Origin: CAZSXU01 sp964610505
Lineage (GTDB): Bacteria; Arandabacterota; Arandabacteria; JAGLYR01
NCBI GenBank assembly: GCA_964610505.1
Contig: CAZSXU010000057.1
Span: forward strand, 1-9,314
Length of the DNA stretch: 9,314 bases
Direction: 5' to 3'
The notes beneath the pieces are model-generated. The model searched no databases, was not told the origin of the DNA, and saw nothing but the letters and a program-made list of their open reading frames with translations. Both the position numbers and the translations under genes were made by a program. Positions 7,980 to 9,314 of the stretch are shown piece after piece. Every line of letters starts with the position of its first letter. Position 1 is the stretch's first letter.

Positions 7980-8124
7980 GGCCTTTTGCCGCGGGTAAGG
8001 TTCGGCGTCTCTCCTCCACGGCGAGAATGGGGGATTCGGATCGGTAAGGAGAGTGGCAACCCGCGGCGTTGGAAGATCCCTCGCCCTGTCGTCGATCCGG
8101 CGAACCTTCCCCGCGGCCGGCCCG
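7980..8124 (-). repeat. Structured inverted-repeat element, copy A
   Basis: A stretch of about 145 bp is bounded by imperfect inverted arms: CCGCGGGTAAGGTTCGGCG at 7989-8007 pairs with 8098-8116 at 17 of 19 positions, and GGCC sits outside each arm. Reverse-complemented, the whole stretch aligns with copy B at 9008-9164. Shared blocks include AAGGT(T/C)CGCCGGATCGA, CAACGCCGCG(G/A)GTTGCC and CGAATCCCCCATTC. No credible gene overlaps it. It could be a MITE-like or REP-like mobile repeat, or a structured RNA locus. Confidence 0.75.
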
Positions 8125-8203
8125 AAGACGGCGCGGGGATCAAGCTGGAAACAGATGCGAAATAGGTATTGCATCCCCGGAGTACGTGGCACACCATGCG
8201 GAG

Positions 8204-8464
8204 TTAGATTTCCTTCTTATAGATGTCCCGCCTATGCCCAATTCTGAGGACTTGGACATCGGATGCTACTACTGCATATATGACTCGATATTCCCCTATC
8301 CGGTACTTCCGCAATCCTGCAAACTTGACCTTCAGTGCCGGATAAGAATCAGCCTTCTCGGGTAGATCCTTCTCCAATCGATTCAGAACCCGGCGCGCTT
8401 CGGCCTTGTCGAGCCTCGAGAGGTCCCTCGCCACCGATTTCTTGTAGACGATCCTATAGGCCAA
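8204..8464 (-). CDS. RelE/ParE-superfamily toxin of a type II toxin-antitoxin module
   Basis: This 86-residue basic protein is probably an mRNA interferase of the RelE branch that cuts mRNA on the ribosome when its antitoxin is lost. A ParE-like gyrase poison is less likely but not excluded. Seen: MAYRIVYKKSVARDL at the N-terminus, a helical segment rich in Arg, Lys and Glu (15-36), then KFAGLRKYRIGEYRVIYAV (47-65) and VLRIGHRRDIYK (72-83). These are the typical RelE core, with Arg55, Arg60, His77, Arg78 and Tyr82 in the usual catalytic or RNA-contact region. The start is TTG at 8464, preceded by GAGGA with a 6-bp spacer. It overlaps the 3' end of the antitoxin gene by 11 bp, so translational coupling is likely. 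Length is normal. No terminator hairpin is visible after the TAA. The gene is more AT-rich than the operon to its left, which suggests acquisition. Confidence 0.88.
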   Translation of the reverse strand: MAYRIVYKKSVARDLSRLDKAEARRVLNRLEKDLPEKADSYPALKVKFAGLRKYRIGEYRVIYAVVASDVQVLRIGHRRDIYKKEI

Positions 8465-8672
8465 GTTTCTTCCTCAACTCTTTGCCGGTGATTACTCCGT
8501 CCGTACCATCGTGCAAACGATCGAGAGCAATCTGAAGATCAGCATAATCTTCGAGATACGACTCCAGAGCTTTCTGGACAATGTAGGATCTCGGCCTTTC
8601 GGTTTCCCTCGCGATGCCGTCCAGCCGGCCGGCAAGATCGTCGGGAATTCGTATGGAAATCGGTGTGCTCAA
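8454..8672 (-). CDS. Ribbon-helix-helix (CopG/RelB-like) antitoxin
   Basis: This 72-residue protein should neutralise the RelE-type toxin encoded directly downstream and repress its own promoter. The N-terminal ISIRIPDDLAGRLDGIARETERP segment (5-27) followed by RSYIVQKALESYLEDY (28-43) is a classic ribbon-helix-helix DNA-binding fold: a beta strand for base contacts and two helices. The C-terminal part, DGVITGKELRKKLGL (58-72), is the usual toxin-binding tail. The start is TTG at 8672. A TGA in the same frame just upstream excludes a longer protein, and a strong Shine-Dalgarno sequence supports the TTG. The toxin gene starts 11 bp before this stop, the standard antitoxin-first order. A dyad at 8683-8739 upstream is the probable autoregulatory operator. 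Confidence 0.88.
   Translation of the reverse strand: MSTPISIRIPDDLAGRLDGIARETERPRSYIVQKALESYLEDYADLQIALDRLHDGTDGVITGKELRKKLGL
8471..8475 (-). promoter_or_regulatory. Ribosome binding site for the toxin TTG start
   Basis: GAGGA lies 6 bp before TTG 8464 and is inside the antitoxin coding sequence. It supports the non-ATG toxin start. Confidence 0.55.
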
Positions 8673-8675
8673 TGT

Positions 8676-8683
8676 TCACCCCC
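8676..8683 (-). promoter_or_regulatory. Strong ribosome binding site for the antitoxin TTG start
   Basis: GGGGGTGA differs by one base from the ideal GGAGGTGA and ends 3 bp before TTG 8672, giving about 6 bp between the G-rich core and the start. It overlaps the edge of the putative operator. Confidence 0.7.
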
Positions 8684-8739
8684 TTGCATTCAGTGGATTG
8701 CTGTATTACAGTGTACACGATGATGCCACTGTATGCAAG
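8683..8739. promoter_or_regulatory. Large dyad operator and candidate promoter of the toxin-antitoxin module
   Basis: CTTGCATTCAGTGG (8683-8696) and CCACTGTATGCAAG (8726-8739) are inverted repeats matching at 13 of 14 positions, with the dyad centre at 8711. Inside lie CTGTATTACAG (8701-8711), palindromic about its centre, and GTGTACAC (8711-8718), a perfect palindrome. On the minus strand TTGCAT (8738-8733) and TACACT (8715-8710) are 17 bp apart and could be the -35 and -10. Ribbon-helix-helix antitoxins usually bind such repeated half-sites cooperatively, so autorepression is inferred. Confidence 0.6.
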
Positions 8740-8905
8740 TGAATTCTTGAGGCCATCTAACGTCCGGCCCTTGAGCCGCGAGTGGCCCGTCTGGTCGAAC
8801 GGCCCAGTGAGTTCTTCAAGCGGATGGAGAACCCATAACAAGCTGACAAAGCTGATTGCGTCCCCACGTCCCTCGTCGGCGATCACGCGACCGTGCCCGT
8901 TCCAA
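8740..8905. other. Non-coding stretch with no recognisable gene
   Basis: Between the toxin-antitoxin operator and the REP-like hairpin, open frames exist on both strands, but none shows a familiar domain, a good ribosome binding site or codon bias like the neighbours. The minus-strand peptide around 8760-8900 (for example LLWVLHPLEELTGPFDQTG) was not recognised. It may be an eroded gene or plain spacer. Confidence 0.4.
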
Positions 8906-8962
8906 TTGTAGGAGCCGAATCCCTTCGGCGATTCGATCGGGGATAGGAATCCCCTCCTACAA
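8906..8962. repeat. REP-like palindromic element with two internal hairpins
   Basis: TTGTAGGAG (8906-8914) and CTCCTACAA (8954-8962) form a perfect 9-bp outer stem. Inside are GCCGAA/TTCGGC (8914-8919 with 8924-8929, loop TCCC) and GGGGAT/ATCCCC (8939-8944 with 8949-8954, loop AGGA). Each inner stem shares its outermost base with the outer stem. The layout is a branched cruciform. TTGTAGGAG-type ends are common in bacterial REP/BIME intergenic repeats. No RAYT transposase gene is present. Confidence 0.75.
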
Positions 8963-9007
8963 GGTCCGGTTTCTTGGGCAAGTTGCCTTGTCTTGGCCCT
9001 GGCTTGA

Positions 9008-9164
9008 GGCTCGGGCCGGGTGCGGTGAAGGTCCGCCGGATCGAAGGTCCGAGCGTGGGCTCTTTCAACGCCGCGAGTTGCCGCCTTCCTCAACGACTCG
9101 AATCCCCCATTCACGCTCGAGGCCGAGAACCGCCGGACCTTTTCCGCAGCGCAAGGCCCGAGCC
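9008..9164 (+). repeat. Structured inverted-repeat element, copy B
   Basis: The element is bounded by a perfect 10-bp outer stem, GGCTCGGGCC (9008-9017) with GGCCCGAGCC (9155-9164). Inner arms TGCGGTGAAGGTCCGCCGG (9021-9039) and 9130-9148 pair at 16 of 19 positions. It aligns with the reverse complement of copy A over nearly its full length. It is about 330 bp upstream of the antitoxin start, and copy A is about 80 bp downstream of the toxin stop. Confidence 0.75.
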
Positions 9165-9212
9165 CCCTGCCTGACCCTCACCCTGCGCTTCCCACCTCCG
9201 GCATGAAGCGCG

Positions 9213-9236
9213 TCCCTCTCCCAGCAGGGAGAGGGA
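9213..9236. repeat. Perfect 10-bp hairpin (TCCCTCTCCC / GGGAGAGGGA)
   Basis: TCCCTCTCCC at 9213-9222 and GGGAGAGGGA at 9227-9236 are exact inverted repeats with an AGCA loop. This stem type is a common dispersed intergenic palindrome in GC-rich bacteria. There is no T-run after it on either strand, so an intrinsic terminator is unlikely. Confidence 0.65.
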
Positions 9237-9261
9237 TACTGTCGGAAGTGGGTGATCTCAG

Positions 9262-9293
9262 GCCCATTCGCCCACTCGCCCATTCGCCTATTC
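9262..9293 (+). repeat. Octamer tandem repeat, second tract
   Basis: Four 8-bp units read gcccattc, gcccactc, gcccattc, gcctattc. The tract matches the one at 32-63 at 30 of 32 positions with the variant gcccactc in the same second place. It lies in non-coding DNA. Confidence 0.85.
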
Positions 9294-9314
9294 GGGTTAA
9301 TCCTTCAACGCGCC

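Noticed and set aside
7820..8197. Minus-strand frame through copy A, with a peptide similar to one encoded through copy B (FQRRGLPLSLPIRIPHSR against FQRRELPPSSTTRIPHSR)
   Set aside because: The similarity follows from the shared repeat DNA. The conservation includes inverted arms and no good start or ribosome site, so a protein is not supported.
8539..9114. Minus-strand frame of 191 codons spanning the antitoxin gene, its operator and the REP-like element
   Set aside because: It crosses a palindromic repeat and overlaps the well-supported antitoxin gene in another frame. No domain was recognised.
9213..9236. Intrinsic terminator
   Set aside because: The stem is perfect, but no U-tract follows on either strand and no gene ends nearby.

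Overview
The window is GC-rich, and most of its coding potential lies on the minus strand. A lipoprotein signal on one gene and a secretory signal on another fit a Gram-negative-type or other diderm bacterium. No marker gene fixes the lineage, and an uncultured phylum is possible but not shown.

**Right to left (transcription direction), positions 7884-1.** These genes form an alpha-glucan use operon. A candidate sigma70-like promoter (7856-7884) precedes a family 1 sugar-binding lipoprotein (6576-7823). After 43 bp comes a very large secreted GH57 glucanase (2438-6532) with three tandem CBM48-type starch/glycogen-binding modules at its N-terminus and Glucodextran_C-like sequence at its C-terminus. 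About 100 bp later an amylo-alpha-1,6-glucosidase/glycogen debranching enzyme begins (2337 to beyond the left edge). It is open through base 1 with no stop in the window. The inferred logic is that the secreted enzyme binds and cuts starch or glycogen, the lipoprotein captures the oligosaccharides, and the debranching enzyme removes branches in the cytoplasm. No permease or ATPase genes are in the window.

**Positions 7860-8203.** A non-coding stretch holds degenerate short-period tracts and one copy of a structured inverted-repeat element (copy A).

**Positions 8204-8739.** A compact toxin-antitoxin module (RHH antitoxin, then RelE/ParE-type toxin) overlaps by 11 bp. Both genes start with TTG. 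A large dyad over the promoter probably acts as operator. Base composition is visibly more AT-rich than the operon.

**Positions 8740-9314.** No convincing gene is present, but the stretch is dense in structured repeats: a REP-like double hairpin (8906-8962), a second, inverted copy of the structured element (copy B, 9008-9164), a perfect 10-bp hairpin (9213-9236) and an octamer tract (9262-9293). A near-identical octamer tract lies at 32-63, inside the open 3' end of the debranching gene.

The most unusual signal is the structured element. Its copies lie in opposite orientation on the two sides of the toxin-antitoxin module, and their arms differ by paired, compensating substitutions.
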